A stretch of DNA of 38,841 nt, from assembly GCA_016926185.1 (NCBI GenBank), contig JAFGPD010000019.1:1-38841 (forward strand), in the 5' to 3' direction. Made by a program: the position numbers and the translations under genes. The notes beneath the pieces were generated by a model. The model was not told the DNA's origin, searched no databases, and was given only the letters and a program-made list of their open reading frames with translations. The DNA is from Candidatus Woesebacteria bacterium (GTDB lineage: Bacteria > Patescibacteriota > Microgenomatia > UBA8517). Position 1 is the first letter of the stretch, and every line of letters begins with the position of its first letter. Shown here piece after piece: positions 18,240 to 26,775 of the stretch.

Positions 18240-19535
18240 CTCGATGTATATTTGCCCTCCCAGAAGTTCAACAATTTGTTTGATTATCCAAAGGCCTAAT
18301 CCTGTTCCTCTCACTTCTTTAGTCTTTTCATCTTGAACTCGATGGAATTTTGTAAACATTTTGCTCAGGTGATCAGGTGGTATTCCTATTCCGGTATCCG
18401 AGACTGCCACTTTGATGCTGTCTTTTTCAACTGCCGATGAGACCTTCACTTGTCCTTCAAGTGTGTATTTAATGGAATTGCTGACCAAGTTTGCAATAAC
18501 CTGTCTTAGCCTGTCCGGATCGGTTTGGATGACAGGAAGTTCACCTTTTTCTACTAAAAGCTCAAGATTTTTACCTTTTGCTTGTGGTCCAAAAGTTTTT
18601 ATTACATTGTCGATAATTTCATTTACCTGAACATCCTTCATTTCTACTTTGATCCTGCCCTGCTCGATCCGTGACACATTCAAAAGATCTTGAATTAGAT
18701 TGTGAAGATCATTCGTGAGAGTTTTAAGAGTATCAACGTCACTTTGAAGGCCCGTATTTTTTATGGGTGTGATCTTGTCTTGCAAAAGTTCCAGATAACC
18801 GACAAGACCTGTGACCGGTGCCTGCAGTTCATGAGATGCCATTGAAATGAATTCATCTTTCAGCTTGTCTAGTTCCTCGAGTTTTTTGGTTTCCATTGCC
18901 TTTCTGTAAAAAATGAAGTGATTCAGAAGAAGCGCAATTGTCGCCGCGACTAAAATTACTAAAATTGTGATCGAGTCCTTTGACGTTCTGCTTAGCAATT
19001 CGTCTACCGCCTGAACGGTTATTTTTGTTGCAAGAATGTAGTAGCTGTCGTTATCCTTAACAATAGGTACTGTCACATCCCAAACATTTTCCTGCAGATG
19101 GATATCATAGTTTAACCCGGCGTAAGATTCATCAAAGCCCATGCTGACCGTGAGGTTAGCCAGCTCTGAAAGCACTGGGTCCTGCGAGGTGATGTTGGGG
19201 TCTGTTGATGTAAGTAAATTCAGATTTGTTCCCTTCTGCACCACTATCGTTGCAGACTGCAGATCTACATTGCTATCTACAGCTCCTTTCAAAAGAGTGT
19301 AAAGGGTTTGTGTATCACCCAGATTTTGACTGACCGCCGGCTTTAGGGTTTCAGAGATACTGGCAGCTTGGTGGCGAATCAAAAAATTCACATCTCTTTT
19401 GAAGTTTTTAAGATTCCAGACTGTATTGACTATTAAAAGGACCGGGATGGTAACAATTATGATGATCGGATAAATAAGCCCCGCAGGTTTTGCTATCTTT
19501 GTGAATTTGGAAAGCAAGTTTTTAATTTTGAACAT
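18177..19535 (-). CDS. Membrane sensor histidine kinase with periplasmic/extracytoplasmic sensor domain
   Basis: Two TMs flanking ~150 aa; LKDEFISMASHELQAPVTGLVGYL; N box LVSNSIKYTLEG; DTGIGIPPDHLSKMF; GTGLGLWI. Confidence 0.93.
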   Translation of the reverse strand: MFKIKNLLSKFTKIAKPAGLIYPIIIIVTIPVLLIVNTVWNLKNFKRDVNFLIRHQAASISETLKPAVSQNLGDTQTLYTLLKGAVDSNVDLQSATIVVQKGTNLNLLTSTDPNITSQDPVLSELANLTVSMGFDESYAGLNYDIHLQENVWDVTVPIVKDNDSYYILATKITVQAVDELLSRTSKDSITILVILVAATIALLLNHFIFYRKAMETKKLEELDKLKDEFISMASHELQAPVTGLVGYLELLQDKITPIKNTGLQSDVDTLKTLTNDLHNLIQDLLNVSRIEQGRIKVEMKDVQVNEIIDNVIKTFGPQAKGKNLELLVEKGELPVIQTDPDRLRQVIANLVSNSIKYTLEGQVKVSSAVEKDSIKVAVSDTGIGIPPDHLSKMFTKFHRVQDEKTKEVRGTGLGLWIIKQIVELLGGQIYIESIYGTGTTLSFTLPVRGNTR

Positions 19536-19541
19536 TAATTA

Positions 19542-19547
19542 AGATTA
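19542..19547 (-). promoter_or_regulatory. Candidate -10 box (leaderless) for histidine kinase
   Basis: Minus strand TAATCT-taatta-ATG. Confidence 0.3.
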
Positions 19548-19583
19548 AATCAGTCACAGAGCATAAGTCAAAATAGGAAACTA

Positions 19584-19610
19584 ATGCACAAGGGACGGAC
19601 CCTTGTGCAT
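19584..19610. terminator. Perfect 11-bp stem hairpin between the 91-aa gene and the HK gene
   Basis: ATGCACAAGGG-acgga-CCCTTGTGCAT; no adjacent T run, so the terminator role is uncertain. Confidence 0.45.
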
Positions 19611-19638
19611 ATACATATATAATAGCTGGAGTTTTTCT

Positions 19639-19914
19639 TTAGATACCAAAGGATTGCATTAGGTTATAAACCAAAAATGCTGGCCAAACGAGAGCTTTGA
19701 ACAGTCCAACCACTACGGATACAAAAGTTGTTGCACCCTGCAGGTAATATATTGCGGCTCCGATAAATCCAAAAAACCATACTCCTCCACAGGAACCACC
19801 ATGCTTTTTAACAACTTTTTTCTTTCCGCAGTCCATGTCTTCGAACTTTTTTACACCCCTTTCGATCCATTCTTTGACCTTTTCCTCAGTTATTTTTTCC
19901 TTTTTTGCTGCCAT
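19639..19914 (-). CDS. Small conserved-looking membrane protein
   Basis: Strong SD (AGGAGGTGAG) before ATG; hydrophobic C-terminal half. Confidence 0.75.
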   Translation of the reverse strand: MAAKKEKITEEKVKEWIERGVKKFEDMDCGKKKVVKKHGGSCGGVWFFGFIGAAIYYLQGATTFVSVVVGLFKALVWPAFLVYNLMQSFGI

Positions 19915-20014
19915 TAATTCTCACCTCCTGACTAGATATTATCACATTGATTTCTTCACCAGCGAGCCCCATTTGTATGTATAAGTATTTATAAACTTTA
20001 ACTGTTTTGATTGA

Positions 20015-20020
20015 TATAAT
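20015..20020 (+). promoter_or_regulatory. Candidate -10 box for 20028 gene
   Basis: TATAAT-ttgttat-ATG(20028). Confidence 0.4.
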
Positions 20021-20027
20021 TTGTTAT

Positions 20028-20543
20028 ATGTCCGCCGGCGATTTATTGCTTAGTATATTAATTAGCTTTTTGGTTGTAAAAAGTACTCCCACATCCCCTT
20101 ACGGTCAATATAAATTAAACAAAAATCAATTGTTTAACATCACTTTTGAAAGGTTTATTATGGTTTCCGGAGCTTATATAGCTGGAAATGCAATTCTTTC
20201 TTTCACATTATTTCCTACTGTTTCTAGGATCATAAGAATACAAGATGCTGAAGCTCTATTTGTAGTTATTAAATTGATAGCCTATTCAGTAATATATCTT
20301 TTATCTTCTGCTCTGTATAAATTAGTTGTGAAAGAAAATGATGAGATTAGGGGAGTATCAAAGTATTATTCCAAAGGAAAGACAGATAAATTAATTGCTA
20401 CGACACAAGAACAAAAAGAAGTAGTTTCATATACACAGACTATGATTGTTAGACCAATACTTAACGGTGTAATGTATATTGTTGTATGTATGGTAGTTGC
20501 TCTTGTCAGTGGAATCATTTGGTTAAGCCATATCTCTAATTGA
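20028..20543 (+). CDS. Membrane protein of unknown function (start revised to 20028)
   Basis: Four hydrophobic segments; the track's upstream TTG would lie in the TATAAT region. Confidence 0.6.
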   Translation: MSAGDLLLSILISFLVVKSTPTSPYGQYKLNKNQLFNITFERFIMVSGAYIAGNAILSFTLFPTVSRIIRIQDAEALFVVIKLIAYSVIYLLSSALYKLVVKENDEIRGVSKYYSKGKTDKLIATTQEQKEVVSYTQTMIVRPILNGVMYIVVCMVVALVSGIIWLSHISN

Positions 20544-20688
20544 CTACTTTAATGATCGGATCTTTCTAAACATGGGAAGTGTTTTGCAAATTAATCTTGA
20601 GTGGTTTGGCCTTTTTCATAATTAACCTTTCCAATGGATAAATGTATACTGTTTTTGTTAAAAGGTAAGTGTGAAGGGGGTGATTGTT

Positions 20689-20898
20689 GTGAATAAAACT
20701 ACTAAGTGTGATCATAAATGGGTGAATGCTGGTCTTTGGCATGGTAAGACGCCAGATGGAAAACCTACGGGAGGACAGATGTTTAAATGTACTGTGTGTG
20801 GAGAAAGAGTAAATAGCATGCAGAAAATTAAAGAAATGGGCGGGTCTTACGATCCGCAGGCTCAGAATATTTTTGGTACACCCAAGGAAGAAGAATAG
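20689..20898 (+). CDS. Small zinc-ribbon-like protein
   Basis: CDHKW...KCTVCGERV paired Cys/His; GGGGGTGATTGTT-GTG start with SD-like sequence. Confidence 0.55.
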   Translation: MNKTTKCDHKWVNAGLWHGKTPDGKPTGGQMFKCTVCGERVNSMQKIKEMGGSYDPQAQNIFGTPKEEE

Positions 20899-21004
20899 GT
20901 TTTTTATTTTTTTGCAGTGTGTGGAGTTGTTAAATACGTATTGTTTTGTTAGTGAATTAAATCAATTAAATAATGTGAATTTGGGACATTTATTATTCTT
21001 TGAT

Positions 21005-21325
21005 TTATATTCTTCTCAGTTGTTCCAACAATACAATATTGTCTAAATGATCTTCTATAATTTCAGGTTCTTCAAAGATCTGATCTAGATACCTGTCTTC
21101 TGTAAAAGGAGAACTACCTCCTTGTAATAACTGCCATCTATCGCTATTTCTAAGACAATAATAGATATTTCCAGAAGAAAAGCTTACAGTGTATCCATCG
21201 TCACCAATTTCTGTACGGGGTGGTATTTTCTTGGGATTTTGCTCTGTGTTTTCACGGCAAACTATCTTGGGGGAAGTTCTATCCTTACTGATAAGGCTAC
21301 GGAGTCTTTCGATAATAAATCCCAT
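21005..21325 (-). CDS. Hypothetical protein
   Basis: ORF with SD-like AGGAG before ATG. Confidence 0.45.
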   Translation of the reverse strand: MGFIIERLRSLISKDRTSPKIVCRENTEQNPKKIPPRTEIGDDGYTVSFSSGNIYYCLRNSDRWQLLQGGSSPFTEDRYLDQIFEEPEIIEDHLDNIVLLEQLRRI

Positions 21326-21408
21326 AGCTCCTAGATTGTAGCACTCAATCTTCTTTTTACAAGATTTTTTAAACCAAATACCTAGTACAAAGTGTCAAGC
21401 TCTACTTA

Positions 21409-21537
21409 TATACTGAGAATATGCTTGCAAAGATCAATAGTGGAGCGACGGTGGGGCTGGATGCAAGACTCGTTGATGTTGAGGTAGATATTCCCAATGA
21501 GGGGCTGCCAAGTTTTACGATAGTAGGAACGCAATAG
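21409..21537 (+). pseudogene. Detached 5' fragment of comM (from -10 box through codon ~36, then TAG)
   Basis: 21409-21528 matches 22966-23085 with 6 mismatches in 120 bp; frame ends ...TIVGTQ*. Confidence 0.9.
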
Positions 21538-21681
21538 GAGAATTTGGCTTCAGTTTTTATATCTAACCTCTCTCCATTGGCTAGTTGTAGTAGATAGTAT
21601 TAGATATTTGAATACCACCCGAGGGACGGTTGCTTTTGGAGTCTACTTGAATATAAAAGTATGTTCCATTGTGTATTTCTT

Positions 21682-22800
21682 TTAATTACTACCTTCAATT
21701 ATATCAAGTAATTTTTGATTTTTTTCTTTTTGATCAGCGAATTTTACGAACCAATCCTTTAGATTACCTTTTATTACCGTATTGTTATCACAAATATTTT
21801 TAAGTGATTCTCGAACAATTTCACTATCCATTACTCCCTCTAAATTTATGAGTCTGTTATACAGCTCAGCAGAAAAAACATTGAATTGTTTTATTTCACC
21901 TTTTGAATAAGGAAATTTTGTATACGGTTCATGAAAATATCTAGTATGCGCACTAACATAATTAATTATTTCCTCAAATCTTGTCATTCCTTCTTCATTT
22001 GTCTTAAGCAGGTCTTCGTCACTTTGTGTTCCTAATTCCATTAGTGGTGCTAGAAACCAACCATCACCCAATTCTAAATAACCAAAAAGAGTATTTACAT
22101 GTTTACCGGTATATTTTATGTCTTCTCTTTTTCTCAATTTTGCAACAGCTTCATCTACACCCCCTTGAACCATATATTGGCCATTATTACCCCAGAAAGC
22201 AGGATAACCCATTCTCTTCAAATGATTTTCTACATGTTTAGAAATTTCCGCCTGTAAATCCTCTTTTAATCTAAACTTATCACTTTCAAGGCGATATAAC
22301 TCTTCCGTTGAAGAAAAATCTCTCTCTTCTAGTTTTTTTTGAGCTTTATTTAATTCCTCATATGTCTTTTTTGGAAGTCTTATATCAACACTTTTAACTC
22401 CTTTCGGTATTTCAATATCTTGGGGCTTTTCTGATAACCAGATTATCATTGAACCTTCGGGTATTTCCATATCATGAGACCAAAAAGTGTCTACTGCATA
22501 CAGACTTTCAGGTTTACCGTTTGACTCCACCAAATTTTTTCCTGGACACAGAAGCACTGCCCCTGATTCTACCCAAGAATTACTGTAGTGTTGTGTAACA
22601 AAGTGATTTATTGTCCAATGTTGAGTTATTCGAGGTATTTCTCCTTTTGAGGAATCTATAGCAGTTTGAGAGACGAGTTTCCTGTTTTTATTTATAAGCT
22701 GGTTTTTTGGATTAACCAGTGCTCTAACAAAACAAATATTATCCCAATCCAGAGGTTCACCTTCATGCCAAGTAGTATCTAATTGTTCTGGAGATTCCAC
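21682..22800 (-). CDS. Hypothetical 372-aa protein located between the two comM 5' copies
   Basis: Long ORF, GTG start; no family recognised. Confidence 0.7.
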   Translation of the reverse strand: MESPEQLDTTWHEGEPLDWDNICFVRALVNPKNQLINKNRKLVSQTAIDSSKGEIPRITQHWTINHFVTQHYSNSWVESGAVLLCPGKNLVESNGKPESLYAVDTFWSHDMEIPEGSMIIWLSEKPQDIEIPKGVKSVDIRLPKKTYEELNKAQKKLEERDFSSTEELYRLESDKFRLKEDLQAEISKHVENHLKRMGYPAFWGNNGQYMVQGGVDEAVAKLRKREDIKYTGKHVNTLFGYLELGDGWFLAPLMELGTQSDEDLLKTNEEGMTRFEEIINYVSAHTRYFHEPYTKFPYSKGEIKQFNVFSAELYNRLINLEGVMDSEIVRESLKNICDNNTVIKGNLKDWFVKFADQKEKNQKLLDIIEGSN

Positions 22801-22900
22801 GATGCATTCATTTTACTATATATATCATTTAAACCTAAAAAGTAGGGTAGTCCTTCGATTTCATTCAGGATAAATAAACTTTGCCGCGCCCTTCTGAAGT

Positions 22901-22936
22901 TTTAACGAAAGAGGGTCAGGAACTTCTTTCGTTAAA
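22901..22936. repeat. Perfect 12-bp inverted repeat in the divergent promoter region upstream of comM
   Basis: TTTAACGAAAGA (22901-22912) / TCTTTCGTTAAA (22925-22936). Confidence 0.85.
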
Positions 22937-22965
22937 TAAATCTTAAAGTTTCCGTTTAATCTGGT

Positions 22966-22971
22966 TATACT
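22966..22971 (+). promoter_or_regulatory. Candidate -10 box (leaderless) of comM
   Basis: TATACT-gagaat-ATG(22978); the same arrangement is in the duplicated fragment at 21409. Confidence 0.5.
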
Positions 22972-22977
22972 GAGAAT

Positions 22978-24531
22978 ATGCTTGCAAAGATCAATAGTGG
23001 AGCGACGGTGGGGCTGGATGCAAGACTCGTTGATGTTGAGGTGGATATTCCCAATGAAGGATTACCCAGTTTTACGATAGTAGGACTTCCTGACAAGGCG
23101 GTAGAAGAAAGCAGGGAAAGGGTGCGATCTGCAATAAAAAACTCCGGCGCGGATTTCCCGACAACTAGAATTACCGTCAATTTAGCCCCTGCTGACCTGC
23201 CAAAAGTAGGTCCCGCATATGATCTTCCTATCGCTTTAGGGATTTTAATAGCTGACGAGCAAATAATGCCAATAAACGAGAAAGCGCTATTTTTTGGTGA
23301 ATTATCTCTTGATGGATCACTTCGTCATACCAACGGGATACTTCCAATGGTCTATATGGCCAAGAAAAAGGGGATTAAGAAAGTTTTCGTGCCAAAGGTG
23401 AATGCAAGAGAGGCGTCTGTTGTTGGAGGAGTGAAGGTTTATCCTGTTGAGACGCTTTTGGAACTGGTCAGGTATTTTTCTGGAACTGTAACAATTGAGC
23501 CGGAGGAGAAACTGGCTTTGAGTAAGTTGATAAAAAGCGCTGAGGCTGAATTTGATTTTTCTGAGATCATCGGACAGGAGCATGCAAAGCGTGCTGCAGA
23601 GATAGCAGCTGCTGGGTCGCACAATATCTACATGAAGGGGACACCAGGGAGTGGTAAAACAATGCTAGCGCGTGCAATTCCGGGAATTTTGCCTCATTTA
23701 ACAGAAGAAGAGGCTTTGGAAGTCACAAAAATTTATTCGATAACCGGAAATTTGGGAGCTGATCAAGCAATTGTAACAACGCGGCCATTCAGAAGTCCAC
23801 ACCATACAACGAGCCGAATTGGTCTTATTGGTGGCGGAACCAACCCTACTCCAGGTGAAGTTTCCCTCGCCCATCGAGGGGTGCTTTTCCTTGATGAATT
23901 CCCTGAGTTTCCGAGAAATGTACTGGAGTCCTTACGTCAGCCAATGGAAGACGGTGTTGTTACAATATCACGTGCAAAAGCAACAGTTACCTACCCTGCT
24001 CAATTTCTTCTAATTTCAGCCTCGAATCCCTGTCCTTGTGGATATTACGGAGATAAAAAGAGGGCTTGCAAGTGTCTTCCGGGTCAAATCGCACGGTATC
24101 AAAAGAGAGTATCGGGACCGATCTTAGATAGAATTGATATTCATGTTGATGTTCCCAGTGTTGATACACAAAAGCTGATAGGAAAAGATGATGGCAATAG
24201 AGAAACCAGCAAAGAAATTCAAAAGAGAGTTCAAAGGGCAAGGGATATACAAACAGAAAGGTTTAAAAAGCTCAACAAGAGTAAAAGAAAAAAGACTATC
24301 AATTCAAATGCTGAGATGAACACAAAGCTAGTTAAAACTTATTGCCCACTCTCCTCTGAGTGTCGCACAATGATGCAAAGTGCAGTTTCAAGTATGAATT
24401 TATCCGCCAGATCTTACTTCAAAGTAATTAAAGTTGCTCGTACTGTGGCAGACCTCGAAGGTTCAGACGAGATCACAACCAACCATCTCGCCGAAGCTCT
24501 CCAGTATAGGCCAAAAGATGATGGAATTTGA
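22978..24531 (+). CDS. comM: YifB/ComM family Mg-chelatase-like AAA+ ATPase
   Basis: MLAKINSGATVGLDARLVDVEVDIPNEGLPSFTIVGLPDKAVEESRERVRSAIKNSG; Walker A GTPGSGKT; FRSPHHTTSRIGLIGGG; CPCGYYGD. Confidence 0.96.
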   Translation: MLAKINSGATVGLDARLVDVEVDIPNEGLPSFTIVGLPDKAVEESRERVRSAIKNSGADFPTTRITVNLAPADLPKVGPAYDLPIALGILIADEQIMPINEKALFFGELSLDGSLRHTNGILPMVYMAKKKGIKKVFVPKVNAREASVVGGVKVYPVETLLELVRYFSGTVTIEPEEKLALSKLIKSAEAEFDFSEIIGQEHAKRAAEIAAAGSHNIYMKGTPGSGKTMLARAIPGILPHLTEEEALEVTKIYSITGNLGADQAIVTTRPFRSPHHTTSRIGLIGGGTNPTPGEVSLAHRGVLFLDEFPEFPRNVLESLRQPMEDGVVTISRAKATVTYPAQFLLISASNPCPCGYYGDKKRACKCLPGQIARYQKRVSGPILDRIDIHVDVPSVDTQKLIGKDDGNRETSKEIQKRVQRARDIQTERFKKLNKSKRKKTINSNAEMNTKLVKTYCPLSSECRTMMQSAVSSMNLSARSYFKVIKVARTVADLEGSDEITTNHLAEALQYRPKDDGI

Positions 24532-24536
24532 TATGA

Positions 24537-25346
24537 CTATTTATTATGATAGGGAGCTGGATGTTGTTCAATTAAATTGTCTAAATAACTTTCGACCTGT
24601 ACGTGTCTGGTATTTCCAATATATGGACAAAAACTTCTATAATCAGGTACTTTATGATCAAAATAAGTTAAAGTCTGTCCATTTTCGATTCTATGAGTAG
24701 GAGATCTTTCTTTTAACCACACATAATCATCATCTCCAATCACCTCTCTCATGGTTTTAATTGTCCTGCCCATAAAAATCTCAACATCTACATCATTTTT
24801 TATAGCTTCTTGGTTGATTTTACTCACAGATTCGTTAGTCATAAATGGAATTACAACAATAAATCTTCTCATGCCAAATCTTTCCGCTCCGAAATGAACA
24901 TGATCACTTACTTGAGTACCAGAGTAGCTGGCATCTTCAATAATTATTCCTGTTTCATATTCACCAACTAGTTGTTTATCAAAATAGTCTACTGTTGGGA
25001 TTGTTAATATGGTATCGTCTGGGAAATATTCTCGGCATAAGCCCTTAACCCACTCAGCACTCCTATGTTTTCCCCCAGAATAATAAATATATCTTGTCTT
25101 CTTGGGATCAAGTGTTACCAACCGCTCTTTTCTGGCCAATTCATAGACTCCTAACAATTCACTTTCGAACTGGTCTTGGCTTATTTTATTTAGTCCTGCT
25201 AATAATTTTTCTGCGACCGCTTTAGCTTGCTCTTTATCCCTAAACAAATTAACAAATTGACCTTTCCACTTCTCTGTTTTTGCTATACTTAATTCCTTAT
25301 TAACAGTTGGAGTATATTGAATTTCAATATTACCTGAATCTACCAT
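24537..25346 (-). CDS. Phosphoribosyltransferase-like protein
   Basis: 'TGIIIEDASYSGTQVSDHV' resembles the PRPP-binding loop; 'RYIYYSGGKHRSAEWVKGL' upstream. Confidence 0.5.
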   Translation of the reverse strand: MVDSGNIEIQYTPTVNKELSIAKTEKWKGQFVNLFRDKEQAKAVAEKLLAGLNKISQDQFESELLGVYELARKERLVTLDPKKTRYIYYSGGKHRSAEWVKGLCREYFPDDTILTIPTVDYFDKQLVGEYETGIIIEDASYSGTQVSDHVHFGAERFGMRRFIVVIPFMTNESVSKINQEAIKNDVDVEIFMGRTIKTMREVIGDDDYVWLKERSPTHRIENGQTLTYFDHKVPDYRSFCPYIGNTRHVQVESYLDNLIEQHPAPYHNK

Positions 25347-25352
25347 GAATTA

Positions 25353-25358
25353 ATTTTA
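25353..25358 (-). promoter_or_regulatory. Candidate -10 box (leaderless)
   Basis: Minus strand TAAAAT-taattc-ATG(25346). Confidence 0.4.
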
Positions 25359-25471
25359 TCAAAAAATTCTAATCATGAGGTTTTTTAAAACTTTTTATAC
25401 TATCTACTACGACCAGCCAATGGAGATTGGTGAGGGTATTATCGAAGGGTTTAACTGCTTCTTTTTTGTAA

Positions 25472-26623
25472 TCATTGAGCTGTAATAGGTTTTGTACAAA
25501 CACTAGTAATAAATCCATTAGAAAATTGAGCGTGCATTTTTGCAGTATAACTGCCAGGATTGGTATATGTATGGAATAGATTACCATTAAAAGAAAAGTC
25601 TGTATCCCAGGTTCCATCTCCGTCAAAATCCCACTGAATACCATCGACATAATGACCACTGATCCCTCCGTAAACGCTGTAAATAAAATTAACTGTTAAT
25701 GGTGTGCTTCCGGATGATGTGTCTGTTACTATGCTGCAAGTGGGAGCGGAGGTTGGTGTTGGTGTTGGAAGTGAAGTTGGGGTAGGTGTTGGCGCATCAC
25801 CTTGGACCGTTACATTGGTAGTTGTTAATTGTCCGGAGTTTACAATTATATTTTTTGAACCTGTCCACTGGCCCTTATATTGAATTCTAACTGAATATGG
25901 TCCGGCTGGTGCTTGGGAAAATGTAACCTCGGGACTTCCCTGTCTTGCAATGCGAGTGTCTTTTTCGGATGTCATATTCTGAAGCACTGCATAGCCTGAT
26001 TGAGCGGAAAGCTCAACTATCTGATCGCCAACGAGATTTCCAGAAGAAGCAGATATGGTAACTTTGACAGCTCCTGTAGAAGAGGTAAGGTCATATGGGT
26101 TGGATGATGCTTGTGGTGTAACTGTTGGGGTAGGTGTCTGTGTAACTGTTGGTTTAGGTGTGGTAGTGACACTTTCATTAGGTGTTGAACTGGGAGTTTG
26201 ATATGGAGCTGGAGTTGTTATTTGAGTTTGGTTTTGAGAACCGACCTCATTCTCCATGTCAGGATATTCTGAGCTTATTTCACTAACTGGATCTACTTCA
26301 GCCTTGTTATTATTAAGCTTGTCTGGTTGAAGAAAAAGTTTTTTTGCAAATATCCCAGAGGTGACTAGTACAAAAGTTGCAACGATGGCAATAATAACAA
26401 TTTTCTTTATCGGAAAATTATGTTGCTTTTCATTATTACTATAAGAAGTGTAAGTGTGGTCGATATCGCCTTCAAAACTAGATGATGGTTTTTGGGGAAA
26501 CGGAAGATCAGTCTTTCGGGAATTTAACTGATCGGATCGTGTTGGGTCAGCGGAATTATCGTTTTTTTCAGAGAAAGAATCATTGTTTGAAGTTTGGTAT
26601 TTATCAATCTCCTCTTGATTCAT
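25472..26623 (-). CDS. Single-TM surface protein with Thr/Pro-rich linkers and C-terminal PKD domain
   Basis: Cytoplasmic N-terminus, TM KKIVIIAIVATFVLVTSGIFA, TPTPTVTPQ linkers, PKD motif 'IQWDFDGDGTWDT...FHTYTNPGSYTAKM'. Confidence 0.85.
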   Translation of the reverse strand: MNQEEIDKYQTSNNDSFSEKNDNSADPTRSDQLNSRKTDLPFPQKPSSSFEGDIDHTYTSYSNNEKQHNFPIKKIVIIAIVATFVLVTSGIFAKKLFLQPDKLNNNKAEVDPVSEISSEYPDMENEVGSQNQTQITTPAPYQTPSSTPNESVTTTPKPTVTQTPTPTVTPQASSNPYDLTSSTGAVKVTISASSGNLVGDQIVELSAQSGYAVLQNMTSEKDTRIARQGSPEVTFSQAPAGPYSVRIQYKGQWTGSKNIIVNSGQLTTTNVTVQGDAPTPTPTSLPTPTPTSAPTCSIVTDTSSGSTPLTVNFIYSVYGGISGHYVDGIQWDFDGDGTWDTDFSFNGNLFHTYTNPGSYTAKMHAQFSNGFITSVCTKPITAQ

Positions 26624-26629
26624 AGATTG

Positions 26630-26635
26630 ATGTTA
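26630..26635 (-). promoter_or_regulatory. Candidate -10 box (leaderless)
   Basis: Minus strand TAACAT-caatct-ATG(26623). Confidence 0.3.
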
Positions 26636-26775
26636 ACAGAATTGTTTTTCTTCAGCAATGAATCTCTAATTAGATCGTATTCGCAAAAAATATTTACAAA
26701 ATTAGTTAGGGTACATAGTAATATTAAGTAATAACAATATTGACCCAAAAACGATAGAATATAAATATTTTCTTT

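Noticed and set aside
21409-21537. 38-codon ORF as a functional leader peptide or regulatory uORF
   Set aside because: Better explained as a comM 5' fragment; it ends in TAG just after divergence from comM. Kept as pseudogene, though expression cannot be excluded.
25369-25659. 96-aa hydrophobic minus-strand ORF
   Set aside because: Overlaps most of the PKD-encoding region of 25472-26623 in another frame; the PKD motif supports the longer ORF.
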